DNA of 64,000 nt from UBA4582 sp038106185 (lineage in GTDB: Bacteria > Pseudomonadota > Gammaproteobacteria > Pseudomonadales > Azotimanducaceae): assembly GCA_038106185.1 (NCBI GenBank), contig JAYODE010000003.1, forward strand, positions 112,590 through 176,589, given 5' to 3'. The notes beneath the pieces are model-generated. The model was not told the DNA's origin and made no database searches. It worked only from the letters and a program-made list of their open reading frames with translations. Of this stretch, positions 10,401-17,506 are shown in pieces. Position numbers and translations under genes: made by a program. Position 1 is the stretch's first letter. Every line of letters starts with the position of its first letter.

Positions 10401-10935
10401 GATCTCGACCCGTGCGTTGTAATTCCAGGTAATAACTGTTGGGGAAAATCGCCATCCAGGCTAGCGCCCTAGCCCTTGCCTCATCATATTTGCCTGCCAG
10501 CAGCGCACGACCTACGTCGCCCTGTTGGGCCCCGGACAAAGCGATGAGGCCATCGCTTTGCGCGGCTATCCATTCGCGTCGAAGACTGACTTTACCGAGG
10601 GCCTGCCCCTCAAGATAGGCTCGTGACAGGAGTTCTGACAGGTTTCGGTAACCCTTCTCGTTACAAGCGAGCAGCACCAGGGGCGCGGTGCCCTCGTCAC
10701 CATTGTCATCAAGGCTGTACTGAACCGAGACGTCACAGGCAATGATCGGCTTAACGCCGCCGTTGTTCGCCGCGTTGTAGAATTTCACTAATCCAAATAA
10801 ATTATTACTGTCGGAGATTGCCACCGCCGGCATACCGTTAGCGGCCACCGCGGCAATCAGCGGCTTGATGCGCACCATACCATCGCTGAGTGAGTATTCA
10901 GAGTGCAACCGCAGATGGACAAAATTCGGGGACAT
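7420..10935 (-). CDS. dnaE: DNA polymerase III alpha subunit DnaE
   Basis: Catalytic subunit of the replicative polymerase. The 1171-aa length is typical of DnaE1. An N-terminal PHP domain starts HLRLHSEYSLSDG; the palm has the metal-binding aspartates in PDFDIDFCMDGR at about residues 400-411; YGVMLYQEQVMQI and GKKKPEEMAKQ follow; a C-terminal OB-fold begins near KTKIVDLRPG. The start is ATG at 10935. rnhB, its usual upstream neighbour, is about 3.1 kb away because of the 10936-14080 patch. Confidence 0.98.
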   Translation of the reverse strand: MSPNFVHLRLHSEYSLSDGMVRIKPLIAAVAANGMPAVAISDSNNLFGLVKFYNAANNGGVKPIIACDVSVQYSLDDNGDEGTAPLVLLACNEKGYRNLSELLSRAYLEGQALGKVSLRREWIAAQSDGLIALSGAQQGDVGRALLAGKYDEARARALAWMAIFPNSYYLELQRTGRDRDEEHVYKAVTLALELDLPVVATNDVRFIDEEEFDAHEVRVCIHDSRTLDDPRRERRYSEQQYLKSSQQMCDLFADIPEAIENTLEIARRCNVDVDLGNYYLPEYPIPPGYTTEEYFSEVSRDGLNLRLKKIFDVDSMEFSERRKPYDERLEFELKVINDMGFPGYFLIVMEFIKWSKENGIPVGPGRGSGAGSLVAYALLITDIDPLEYDLLFERFLNPERVSLPDFDIDFCMDGRDRVIQHVTERYGRNAVSQIITFGTMAAKAVVRDVARVQGKAYGLADKLSKLIPFDPGMTLQKALDDEPLLVEFIRTSEEAQEIMDMAFKLEGLTRNVGRHAGGVVIAPTKISDFSPIYCDDTGGNFMTQFDKDDVEQAGLVKFDFLGLRTLTILDNALKSINQKRASQGQEPLDIESLNLEDGAIYEDLKQAKTTAVFQLESRGMKDLMKKVKPSRFDDIVALVALFRPGPMQLADDFIRRKHGIDEVDYLHPSLKKVLEGTYGVMLYQEQVMQIAQILAGYSLADADLLRRAMGKKKPEEMAKQREIFVAGAARNGVEERQAAYIFDMMEKFAGYGFNKPHSVAYAKIAYQTAWLKHYYPADFMAAVLSADMQTTDKVVINIEECREMGIAMSPPDVNRGEFRFVADAPLSIVYGLGAIKGLGEGPIEALVAARRGGRFTDVYDLCERVDSRKINKRAIEALIGSGALDQLVDDDLVPSDAVSLDFKRSLLFLNKDDAVKLAEQKSRNQDSGSADLFGDEMLVDSEGGSRYQNLKQLRCMNLKERLNRERDTLGLYLTGHPIDMYRGELKHLAKTKIVDLRPGKDAQTVAGLIVGMRTMKSRKGETIAFVTLDDRTGRIEVSVFADLYDANHGKLQKDAVIIVKGAAMADEFTGGMRMRASEVLDLVDARERSIKRLRLCLSGGALEGDFTTQLASLLAPYRGKPGQGCQVAVAYIRQDAQAEVILGDDWRVLPADELIQNLRDCYGADRVSLDY

Positions 10936-11143
10936 CAGGAAGTATCTGACTCCGTGAGGTGAGCTTGCGAGATGGATAGTGACCGATATAGTAAACGAAG
11001 TCTGGCAGCGCCGACAGGGTTAAAGCTGTCTAAATAAAAGAGGTTGATCATCATTTGATCCCTGCTTCGGCAACTTGCCTGCGCGCCGTCGCTGGCATCG
11101 GACCCTTGAGTGGCATCAGGATCAAGGATCTTGCTTTGAGCAC

Positions 11144-11173
11144 TTTACAAGATTTTATTGTTGCCGCTAAAAT
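11144..11173 (+). promoter_or_regulatory. candidate sigma-70 promoter upstream of the small-ORF/cold-shock unit
   Basis: TTTACA (11144-11149) and TAAAAT (11168-11173) are separated by 18 bp and lie about 50 bp before the first ORF of the cspA-containing group. Match by eye only. The rest of the 290-bp gap between the dnaE start and this ORF shows no gene. Confidence 0.35.
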
Positions 11174-11208
11174 TTTCGGGCTGGTACAGAATACAGCGAT
11201 TATTTATT

Positions 11209-11268
11209 TTTAGGTCACGCCCGTTATGTTTAGGTCACGCCGATTAGATTTAGGTCATGCCAATGGTG
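11209..11268 (+). repeat. tandem repeat, 3 x 20 bp
   Basis: Three imperfect 20-bp units each beginning TTTAGGTCACGCC (third copy TTTAGGTCATGCC). The ATG of the downstream small ORF at 11226 lies within the first unit, so the repeat forms both leader and first codons. Confidence 0.85.
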
Positions 11269-11537
11269 CGCCTATCAATACAGCTGGTCCGCTCGTAAGT
11301 ATTGCTTGCATTGTGCCGCAACTCAAACACTTGGATTTACCCCGTCTGGATTTTTCTGCCGACGGTTACCCTTATCGTGCTCTTGCTGCTCGAAGCAGTG
11401 ATCTAAGCAATGATCTAAGCAATGATCTAAGCAATGATCTAAGCAATGATCTAAGCAATGATCGAAGACACCAGCTTAGCGCTTTTTTTCAGGCGCTTAT
11501 TGAGCAAAGGGTATCTCTGTTGGGATTAACCTTATGA
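11226..11537 (+). CDS. small protein with DLSN tandem repeat, function unknown
   Basis: A 103-aa ORF I do not recognise. Five 12-bp repeats at 11400-11459 encode DLSN five times at about residues 59-78; around this are LPRLDFSADGYPYRALAAR before it and RRHQLSAFFQALIEQR after it. The stop overlaps the start of a 23-codon CxxC mini-ORF by 4 bp (ATGA), and a cold-shock gene follows on the same strand, suggesting one transcript. No signal peptide or membrane helix is visible. The ATG lies in a 20-bp tandem repeat, so the true start is uncertain. Confidence 0.5.
   Translation: MFRSRRLDLGHANGAPINTAGPLVSIACIVPQLKHLDLPRLDFSADGYPYRALAARSSDLSNDLSNDLSNDLSNDLSNDRRHQLSAFFQALIEQRVSLLGLTL
11400..11459 (+). 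repeat. tandem repeat, 5 x 12 bp, in frame
   Basis: Five identical copies of gatctaagcaat followed by a degenerate gatcgaag. The period of 12 keeps the 11226-11537 frame open and encodes DLSN. Perfect identity points to recent expansion. Confidence 0.95.
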
Positions 11538-11605
11538 CAGATGATCGAGAAAGCTGTCAGAGCTGCGGCAGAAGACTGCTTAACGAGGATAACGCCGACG
11601 ATTGA
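11534..11605 (+). CDS. 23-aa mini-ORF with CxxC motif
   Basis: A very short ORF reading MTDDRESCQSCGRRLLNEDN and ending in three further acidic or small residues. The Cys-x2-Cys pair could be half a zinc knuckle. Its ATG overlaps the preceding stop (ATGA), and it ends 35 bp before the cold-shock gene. Too short to be sure it is translated; it could be a leader peptide or a chance ORF. Confidence 0.3.
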   Translation: MTDDRESCQSCGRRLLNEDNADD

Positions 11606-11640
11606 GTGACTGATGATCAAATGACTATGGGAGAGATGCG

Positions 11641-11847
11641 ATGGCAAAGACGACTGGACGGGTGAAGTGGTTTGACGAGAAAAAGGGCTTCGGCTTTATC
11701 GAACAAGAAAATGGACCCGATGTTTTTGTCCACTTTCGAGCGATTCAATCCCCCGGATTTAAAACGCTGCTGGACGGACAGGAGGTTGAGTTTGAGATTG
11801 AGCAGGGTCAAAAAGGTCCTCAGGCCGTGAATGTCACGGTCAGGTAA
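11641..11847 (+). CDS. cold-shock-domain protein (CspA family)
   Basis: Single-stranded nucleic-acid-binding protein of 68 aa, the standard CspA length. RNP1 (KGFGFI, residues 15-20) and RNP2 (VFVHF, residues 28-32) are intact, with the usual GRVKWFDEKKG opening. A good ribosome-binding site (GGGAGAG) lies ahead of ATG 11641. It is on the plus strand, against the surrounding cluster. Which Csp paralogue it is, and whether cold induces it, cannot be told. Confidence 0.95.
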   Translation: MAKTTGRVKWFDEKKGFGFIEQENGPDVFVHFRAIQSPGFKTLLDGQEVEFEIEQGQKGPQAVNVTVR

Positions 11848-11943
11848 CTGGCACCCGGAGCGCAGTTGTCATCCGCGGGAGACTGTGGGTGCAAACGCGG
11901 CTGTTCGCGGCGAGACACTCCACTCAGAGGTTGGAAGTTCCTA

Positions 11944-12040
11944 ACCTGAAAGCTGGGTCTATGAAAGCTGAGTTTCTGAAAGCTGGGCCTCTACAAGCTT
12001 CACGCCTGAGCGGCCTCTACAAGCTTAACGCCTGAGCGCT
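11944..12040 (+). repeat. compound tandem repeat, 15-bp then 26-bp units
   Basis: Three diverged 15-bp units of the form nnnTGAAAGCTGrGy (11944-11988) run into two 26-bp units (11989-12014 and 12015-12040) that differ at one interior base and begin CTCTACAAGCTT. This lies 32 bp from the N gap. Confidence 0.8.
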
Positions 12041-12072
12041 GAAAAGCGGATGAAGGATAAGGTTCTTTCAGC

Positions 12073-12172
12073 NNNNNNNNNNNNNNNNNNNNNNNNNNNN
12101 NNNNNNNNNNNNNNNNNNNNNNNNNNNNNNNNNNNNNNNNNNNNNNNNNNNNNNNNNNNNNNNNNNNNNNNN
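12073..12172. other. assembly gap of 100 N
   Basis: Exactly 100 N, the conventional placeholder for unknown length. It is flanked by tandem repeats on both sides, so failed repeat assembly is a likely cause. The true distance is unknown and genes could be hidden here. Confidence 0.98.
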
Positions 12173-12184
12173 GCGCCTTCGTTT

Positions 12185-12217
12185 TGCGCCTGCTATGCGC
12201 CCGTTATGCGCTAGCTA
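12185..12217 (+). repeat. tandem repeat, 3 x 11 bp, crossing a gene end
   Basis: Units tgcgcctgcta, tgcgcccgtta and tgcgctagcta. The array runs across the stop codon (12204-12206) and last codons of the minus-strand yaiI-like gene. Confidence 0.75.
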
Positions 12218-12653
12218 GCCTGAGCAATCGATCTAACTGATTGGCGAACTGCTGGCGATCCTGCTGATTGAGGGTAGGTGGTCCACCGGTATTGATACCA
12301 CTTGCCCGCAGGGTATCGAGAAAATCCCGCATATTCAGCCGCGCTTTAATATCCTCGGCCGAATATAATTCACCGCGGGGACTGAGCGCCAGCCCTTGGT
12401 TTTCTATGACCTCTGCAGCCAGCGGAATATCGCTGGTGATGATCAGGTCACCGGCTTTCATGCGCTTGACGATTTCGTTATCCGCAACATCGAATCCCGG
12501 CATCACCTGGATCGCCCGAACATTAGCCAACGATGGCGTGCGCAATGCCTGATTCGCGACAAGAGTGACCAACACGCCGGTTCGCTCCGCGGCTCTATAG
12601 AGTATTTCCTTAATCACAACCGGGCAGGCATCCGCGTCAACCCAAATGTTCAT
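12204..12653 (-). CDS. YaiI/YqxD family (DUF188) protein
   Basis: A conserved cytosolic family with a PIN-like fold and no firmly established role. The 149-aa protein has the family opening NIWVDADACPVVIKEIL, then ITSDIPLA near residue 75 and the C-terminal GPPTLNQQDRQQF. Two ATGs are adjacent; GAGG is 5 nt from the second (12653) and only 2 nt from the first (12656), so the second is preferred. The stop lies in an 11-bp tandem repeat. It ends near the N gap and lies 63 bp from the saccharopine-dehydrogenase-like gene. Confidence 0.92.
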   Translation of the reverse strand: MNIWVDADACPVVIKEILYRAAERTGVLVTLVANQALRTPSLANVRAIQVMPGFDVADNEIVKRMKAGDLIITSDIPLAAEVIENQGLALSPRGELYSAEDIKARLNMRDFLDTLRASGINTGGPPTLNQQDRQQFANQLDRLLRLASA

Positions 12654-12716
12654 CATCGCCTCTTTCTTGCGGTCTTTCGCAGGCTGCTGCCAAGCGACCT
12701 GAGTGGTTTCGTCTCT

Positions 12717-13952
12717 TCAATCCATCAATTCGAATGTCATGCCCGCCTTTTCTTGAAGGCGTTTGACCAGGGCGTTACCCATGGCGGTCGAGGGCGTCCA
12801 GAATCCGCCTTTGACACTCAAGGCATCCTTCGCCAGACAGACTGCGCTTTCACCCAGCATCTTTGAAGTGGCACCGTAACCTGGATCTCGATCAGCAGTG
12901 ACTCGAGCGCGCATATTTTTACTGCTGTCCGTCGGGTGCAGCGCCAACAGGTCAATGACAAATGAACCACGCTCAATGGTTTCCGGCGTTGGTCCCTCAC
13001 CCTGCGCTGGCAAAGCTGACTTCAGCAGGTTGCGCAACGGGCTGACGGCGGAAACCAGCATCATTAAAAACGTTGCGGACGCAACCGCCATCGCCTTCAG
13101 GTAACCGGACGGCCCTGCGCCGGTGAGGATCGCCTCGTCATAGCGAAACTGCTGTCCATAACGGTAACCTGACAAAGCATTGCTACGACGTACGACTCGA
13201 GTGTTGATTGCCGCCATAACGAAGGGTGCAGTCCATTGCTGGAATTGGCTGTCGTATAAGGCCGCCACCTGATCCGGTCCGTCCGGACCACGTGGCATAT
13301 TCAAAGGGTCTAAGGCGTAGGGATCCTTGACGATGTCGCCGACTCTCGGATCTGCCTTGATCTCCTCCATCATATTCATCATGCTGGCAATAGTGCCGCC
13401 ACTCATACCGCCCTCAGCCTTAACCACTCGGTATTTGACCTGCTTGGCATAAACCCCATGTCGTGCCTGCATCTGCTCCTGCACAAAAAAGGTACCTAAG
13501 TCAGAAGGTATGCTGTCAAAACCACAGGTATGCACAATGCAAGCACCAGACTTCTCGGCTTGTGTCTGATATTCGTGGATCACGCGATGCATCCATTGCA
13601 CCTCACCCGTCAAATCGCAGTAGTGAGTTCCCTGCTCTGCGCAGGCGGCGACCAGGGGTGTGCCATAGAGTGCGTAGGGACCGACAGTCGTACAGACGAC
13701 TCGAGTACGCGCCGCCAGCGCATTCATTGCTACCAAATCAGTGCCGTCAACGACAATAAGCGGAATCAACTTTTCACCGTCAGCACTGAGGTTGGCCCGC
13801 ACAGCTTCCAGTTTTTGCTGATTGCGACCTGCCAGCGCCCATCGCAATTCACCCGTATCACCATAGGTTTTATCAAGATACTCAGCGACCAGTTTGCCGG
13901 TAAATCCGGTTGCGCCAAACAGCACCACATCGAATTCTCGTTGCTCTTCCAT
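12717..13952 (-). CDS. saccharopine dehydrogenase-like NAD(P)-binding oxidoreductase
   Basis: A 411-aa protein with an N-terminal Rossmann motif VVLFGATGFTGKLVAEYL (about residues 8-25), then ALAGRN and TTVGPYALYG, as in the saccharopine dehydrogenase / trans-acting enoyl reductase family. A hydrophobic stretch near residues 285-300 suggests membrane association. Start ATG 13952 follows a good AGGTGA site; a frame to 14054 adds 34 unrelated residues. The family acts on diverse substrates, including lipids, so the substrate cannot be given. It is out of place in this conserved cluster, 128 bp after rnhB. Confidence 0.88.
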   Translation of the reverse strand: MEEQREFDVVLFGATGFTGKLVAEYLDKTYGDTGELRWALAGRNQQKLEAVRANLSADGEKLIPLIVVDGTDLVAMNALAARTRVVCTTVGPYALYGTPLVAACAEQGTHYCDLTGEVQWMHRVIHEYQTQAEKSGACIVHTCGFDSIPSDLGTFFVQEQMQARHGVYAKQVKYRVVKAEGGMSGGTIASMMNMMEEIKADPRVGDIVKDPYALDPLNMPRGPDGPDQVAALYDSQFQQWTAPFVMAAINTRVVRRSNALSGYRYGQQFRYDEAILTGAGPSGYLKAMAVASATFLMMLVSAVSPLRNLLKSALPAQGEGPTPETIERGSFVIDLLALHPTDSSKNMRARVTADRDPGYGATSKMLGESAVCLAKDALSVKGGFWTPSTAMGNALVKRLQEKAGMTFELMD

Positions 13953-14080
13953 TGGTTCACCTGTCGTTCGATTAATGAAAAATAATTCTGGAAGCACCAT
14001 GTTCACACAGGCAGCCAACCATTGCCATGGCTTCGAGGAGCATGGATAACACAACCACCAGACTCATGTGGCTTGTCATA

Positions 14081-14656
14081 CTAGCGAGCCGCCGCTAATC
14101 TGCAAGGTTCGAAAGACAATCGGTGCACAGCTGATGGTCCGTGCCGCTGCAACGCGGCCAGATGATCGGGCGTTGGATAACCCTTATGTTGACTAAAACC
14201 ATAGGCTGGGTAAATCGTATCAAGCCGCAACATCTCATTATCACGGGCCACCTTGGCGATAATTGATGCGGCCTTGATCGCATCAAATTTCGTATCGCCC
14301 TTGACCAGCCAATCAGAGGGACAGGGAAATGCCGGACTGCGATTCCCATCGACCAGCACAAAATCCACCACCGAGTTTAAGCCAGCGACAGCGCGCTGCA
14401 TGGCCAGCATACTGGCTTGAAGAATATTGATCTGATCGATTTCAGCAACGCTGGCCGACGCTATCGCATAGGCAACAGCTCGAGATTTAATCAGCGCATC
14501 TAACGCTTCGCGCCTTTTGGGGGTCAATGCCTTAGAGTCGCGTAATCCCGTGATTGGCAGGAAGGGATCGAGAATGACGGCTGCGGCATAAACCGCACCG
14601 GCGAGCGGCCCTCGTCCTACTTCATCAACACCGGCACAATACTCTCTCCAGTACAC
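14081..14656 (-). CDS. rnhB: ribonuclease HII
   Basis: Cleaves RNA of RNA/DNA hybrids and misincorporated ribonucleotides. The start chosen is GTG 14656, which shares one base with the lpxB stop (TAGTG) and gives 191 aa, the family length; an upstream frame to 14806 overlaps lpxB by 150 bp and is not credible. Motifs include CAGVDEVGRGPLAG with the first two acidic metal ligands, LRDSKALTPKRRE, VDGN and KGDTKFDAIKAASIIAKV. The lpxB-rnhB order is standard. Confidence 0.95.
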   Translation of the reverse strand: MYWREYCAGVDEVGRGPLAGAVYAAAVILDPFLPITGLRDSKALTPKRREALDALIKSRAVAYAIASASVAEIDQINILQASMLAMQRAVAGLNSVVDFVLVDGNRSPAFPCPSDWLVKGDTKFDAIKAASIIAKVARDNEMLRLDTIYPAYGFSQHKGYPTPDHLAALQRHGPSAVHRLSFEPCRLAAAR

Positions 14657-15837
14657 TAGGGCACCAGATGCTGCTGGCAGAGCGTCAGTACTGCCGCTGC
14701 GGCCTGATCGCCGGCATTTCGGCGTAATTGTCGATGAATGACGGCGAATTCCCTTAGCTGCGCTTGTCGGTTCGACCCTTCGAATAGCTTTAACGTCTCT
14801 CGACACAAGGCCCCTGGAGTCGCTTGATCCTGAATAAGTTCACGCACCAATTCGCGGCCTGACAGAATATTGGGCAACGCAAAATACGGCGTCGACACCC
14901 AACGCGAGACGATGGCGTGGGTCAAGGCGCCAAGTCGATAGGACATGACCATGGGTCGTTGCAGCAACATGGCTTCCAGGGTTGCGGTGCCGGCATTCAC
15001 CAGTACCGCATCGGCGGCCAACATCGCCAACTCCGACTGACCTTCAAGCAACACTGTCTCCAGGCCTTGCCCATATCGGCTTACGAGCTGTTGGAGTTGC
15101 GAGGCACGTCGATCGTTGGCGGCGGGAATCACAAATACTACATCATCGAGCTGTGACCGAATCAGTTGCGCCGCCTGCAAAAAGTCTGGCCCGCTGTAAG
15201 CGACCTCGCTGGCTCGACTACCTGGTAGAAGCGCTATTACCTTGCGTTGCGGACCGATTTTTAGCTGCTCACGAGCTGCTAATTTAGCCTGCGGGTCTTG
15301 CACTGGCGGTATCTCGTCAGCTCTGGGATGGCCGACAAACACTGCATTAATCTGGTTTTCTGCGTAGATTTGGTTTTCAAACGGATACAGGGTCAGCATC
15401 AAATCGACGTTTTTCTTGATACTGCTGATACGTCCCTTGCGCCAAGCCCAGACGGACGGCGAGACATAATGCACAGTCTTGATGCCTCTTTTTTTCAGCC
15501 TGCCTTCGAGCAAACCATTGAAAAAATTGAAATCTATGCCGATGAAACAGTCGACCTGCAATTTTACGATGGCCTCTGAGGTTGACAGCAGGATCTTCAA
15601 CAATGACGGCAGGCGTTTTAAGGGCTCAACAAAACCATTGACAGATAAGGCTTCTATGTCGGTCCAACACTCCAGTCCGGCAGCAATCATGGCTGGACCA
15701 CCAATACCAACAAACTTGACCTCCGGATAATGCTGACGAATCGCCCGCATCAGCGGCGCACCCAGGTTATCGCCCGAAAGCTCTCCAGCAAGCAGGGCAA
15801 TGGTTAGAGGCTTGTATTGGTTTACCGGGTTCTCCAT
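14656..15837 (-). CDS. lpxB: lipid-A-disaccharide synthase
   Basis: GT19 glycosyltransferase that joins UDP-diacylglucosamine and lipid X to the lipid A disaccharide. The 393-aa protein has the signature LLAGELSGDNLGAPLM near residues 14-29, YVSPSVWAWRKGR, VGHPRADE and LLPGSRASE. Its stop shares a base with rnhB. fabZ lies only 26 bp upstream; lpxA, normally between fabZ and lpxB, is absent. Confidence 0.97.
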   Translation of the reverse strand: MENPVNQYKPLTIALLAGELSGDNLGAPLMRAIRQHYPEVKFVGIGGPAMIAAGLECWTDIEALSVNGFVEPLKRLPSLLKILLSTSEAIVKLQVDCFIGIDFNFFNGLLEGRLKKRGIKTVHYVSPSVWAWRKGRISSIKKNVDLMLTLYPFENQIYAENQINAVFVGHPRADEIPPVQDPQAKLAAREQLKIGPQRKVIALLPGSRASEVAYSGPDFLQAAQLIRSQLDDVVFVIPAANDRRASQLQQLVSRYGQGLETVLLEGQSELAMLAADAVLVNAGTATLEAMLLQRPMVMSYRLGALTHAIVSRWVSTPYFALPNILSGRELVRELIQDQATPGALCRETLKLFEGSNRQAQLREFAVIHRQLRRNAGDQAAAAVLTLCQQHLVP

Positions 15838-15863
15838 CTCTTTACCCTGATGATCGCTGCCGG

Positions 15864-16301
15864 TCAGGTTACCTTCTGTTCTGCACAGGTCAGAAAGCTC
15901 GAGCAGGCTAACTTGTCACCCACATAGGCGCGCCCTACGGCTTTCATCCAATGATTACGCAAGTTGACAATTTCGACCTCGAGTCGCAGCTGATCTCCGG
16001 GAAGCACGGAATGCTTGAATTTGGTCTTGTCAGTGCCGGCGAGATAGTAGATGTAACCATCGTCAAGTGTTCGATTTCGACTTTTAAATGCCAGGATACC
16101 TGAAGCCTGCGCGAGCGCTTCCACGATCATGACACCTGGGAATACCGGCGTCATGGGAAAGTGCCCAGTAAATTGCGGCTCATTGATGGTGACATTCTTA
16201 ATCGCAACGATTCGTTTGTTGGCCTCAAACTCTAGCACTCGGTCAACCAGCAGGAACGGGTATCGGTGTGGTAGGTACTTCCAAATTTCGGTCACTTCCA
16301 T
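15864..16301 (-). CDS. fabZ: (3R)-hydroxymyristoyl-ACP dehydratase FabZ
   Basis: Hot-dog-fold dehydratase of fatty acid elongation, competing with LpxA/LpxD for hydroxyacyl-ACP. Start ATG 16301 (MEVTEIWKYLPHRYPFLLVD) gives the family-typical 145 aa; a longer frame to 16343 adds 14 unconserved residues. The catalytic His (PHRYPF) and Glu (PGVMIVEALAQ) are present. The 148-bp gap upstream to lpxD is mostly a 28-bp tandem repeat. Confidence 0.97.
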   Translation of the reverse strand: MEVTEIWKYLPHRYPFLLVDRVLEFEANKRIVAIKNVTINEPQFTGHFPMTPVFPGVMIVEALAQASGILAFKSRNRTLDDGYIYYLAGTDKTKFKHSVLPGDQLRLEVEIVNLRNHWMKAVGRAYVGDKLACSSFLTCAEQKVT

Positions 16302-16367
16302 TTTCTTTCTCTTGTTTCCTACATTAGCTGGTATGGCTGGCACTTGGGTTCAACTTCGAAAACACCT

Positions 16368-16459
16368 AGCTCGGGGCCCGAAGCCGGGAGCACCTAGCCC
16401 GGGGCGCGCAGCCGGGGGCGCCTAGCCCGGGGCGCGCAGCCGGGGGCGCCTAGCCGGGC
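16368..16459 (+). repeat. GC-rich tandem repeat, 3.3 x 28 bp, over the lpxD stop
   Basis: Copies 2 and 3 (16396-16423, 16424-16451) are identical; copy 1 (16368-16395) is diverged; a partial fourth runs to 16459. Each unit contains self-complementary GC blocks (GCCCGGGGC, GGCGCC) able to form strong hairpins. The last copy supplies the lpxD stop (16450-16452) and final Pro-Gly codons. Confidence 0.95.
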
Positions 16460-17478
16460 TTTTTCAATTCCAGTCGACGAAGGCGTTTGAGGATCTCATC
16501 AAGCCGTTTAAATCCAACGATACTTCGCTTCCATTCCTTGCTCGGCAACAGATTCGTACCCGATGAGTATCGCCCTTTTGCCATAATCGATTGGCTGACC
16601 AATGACATAGCCGTAATTTCGACCTGATCGGCTATCTCAATGTTATCGATAATGCCTACTGCCCCACCGATGAGACAATAAGCCCCAATGCGACTACTAC
16701 CGGCAATCGCGGTGCAGCCGGAGATTGCTGTATTAGGCCCGATTCGAGTCCCATGACCCACCTGGACTTGGTTATCCAGCTTAACCCCATCACTGATCAC
16801 CGTATCGTTAAGCGCTCCACGATCGATGGTGGAACCGGCACCAATCTCCACCCTATCGCCGATCCTAACACCATAGATCTGCGGGATTTTTTTTAGCGTC
16901 GCCGTCGCCTTGTCAAATTCAAAACCAAACCCGTCAGCACCGATCACAGCACCGCTGTGAACAACGCACTGGCGCCCAAGATGTACGCCGTGATAGAGGG
17001 TTACATTGGCGAACAGGCGAGTTTGCTGACCAATGGTGCTTCCTTCACCAACGACGGTTCCTGCACCGATCGACACCCCATCCCCGATGTTACAACCCGC
17101 CTCAAGTACAACATTGGGTCCTATAGTAACCTTTTCGCCAATGCTGGCACTGGGGTGTACCAGGGCTGATGGATGGATTTTTCTATCAGGCGCGGGGGTC
17201 GGATCAAATAACTCCGCTATCAAAGCCCAGGCCATTCGGGGCTGTTCACTGATCAATGCAGGTTTGTCGAAGCCGGCAACATCCGCCCTGCGCAGCACGA
17301 CGGCAGCAGCGGCTGTATCATTCAACAAGGGCTTATAAGTGGAGCTAAACAGGAAAGACAGTTGGGTCGAGTGAGCGTCTCGCAAATTTGCGATTCCGCT
17401 CACTTCGATGGATCTGTCACCAATAAGCTCCAGATGATACTTATCGGCAAGATCCCCGAGACAGATGGAAAATGTCAT
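16450..17478 (-). CDS. lpxD: UDP-3-O-acylglucosamine N-acyltransferase LpxD
   Basis: Adds the N-linked hydroxyacyl chain in lipid A synthesis. The 342-aa protein has the N-terminal uridine-binding domain (to about residue 100), then left-handed beta-helix hexapeptide repeats. The catalytic His is in VVHSGAVIGADGFGF; a C-terminal helical tail carries the ACP-binding region. The N-terminal domain distinguishes it from LpxA. The tail ends KKPG inside the 28-bp tandem repeat. It starts 28 bp after the skp stop. Confidence 0.97.
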   Translation of the reverse strand: MTFSICLGDLADKYHLELIGDRSIEVSGIANLRDAHSTQLSFLFSSTYKPLLNDTAAAAVVLRRADVAGFDKPALISEQPRMAWALIAELFDPTPAPDRKIHPSALVHPSASIGEKVTIGPNVVLEAGCNIGDGVSIGAGTVVGEGSTIGQQTRLFANVTLYHGVHLGRQCVVHSGAVIGADGFGFEFDKATATLKKIPQIYGVRIGDRVEIGAGSTIDRGALNDTVISDGVKLDNQVQVGHGTRIGPNTAISGCTAIAGSSRIGAYCLIGGAVGIIDNIEIADQVEITAMSLVSQSIMAKGRYSSGTNLLPSKEWKRSIVGFKRLDEILKRLRRLELKKPG

Positions 17479-17506
17479 CGCCGGGATTCATCCCTCAGTT
17501 CGGCGC

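Larger units (their letters stand above)
11848..12203. other. gene-free stretch with repeats and an assembly gap
   Basis: Between the cold-shock stop and the yaiI-like stop. It contains the 15-bp and 26-bp repeats at 11944-12040, a run of 100 N at 12073-12172, and the start of an 11-bp repeat at 12185. No coding potential or RNA gene is seen in the readable part. Confidence 0.8.

Noticed and set aside
14657..14806. 50-residue N-terminal extension of RNase HII
   Set aside because: It overlaps lpxB, is not conserved in composition, and the GTG at 14656 with TAGTG coupling gives the family length.
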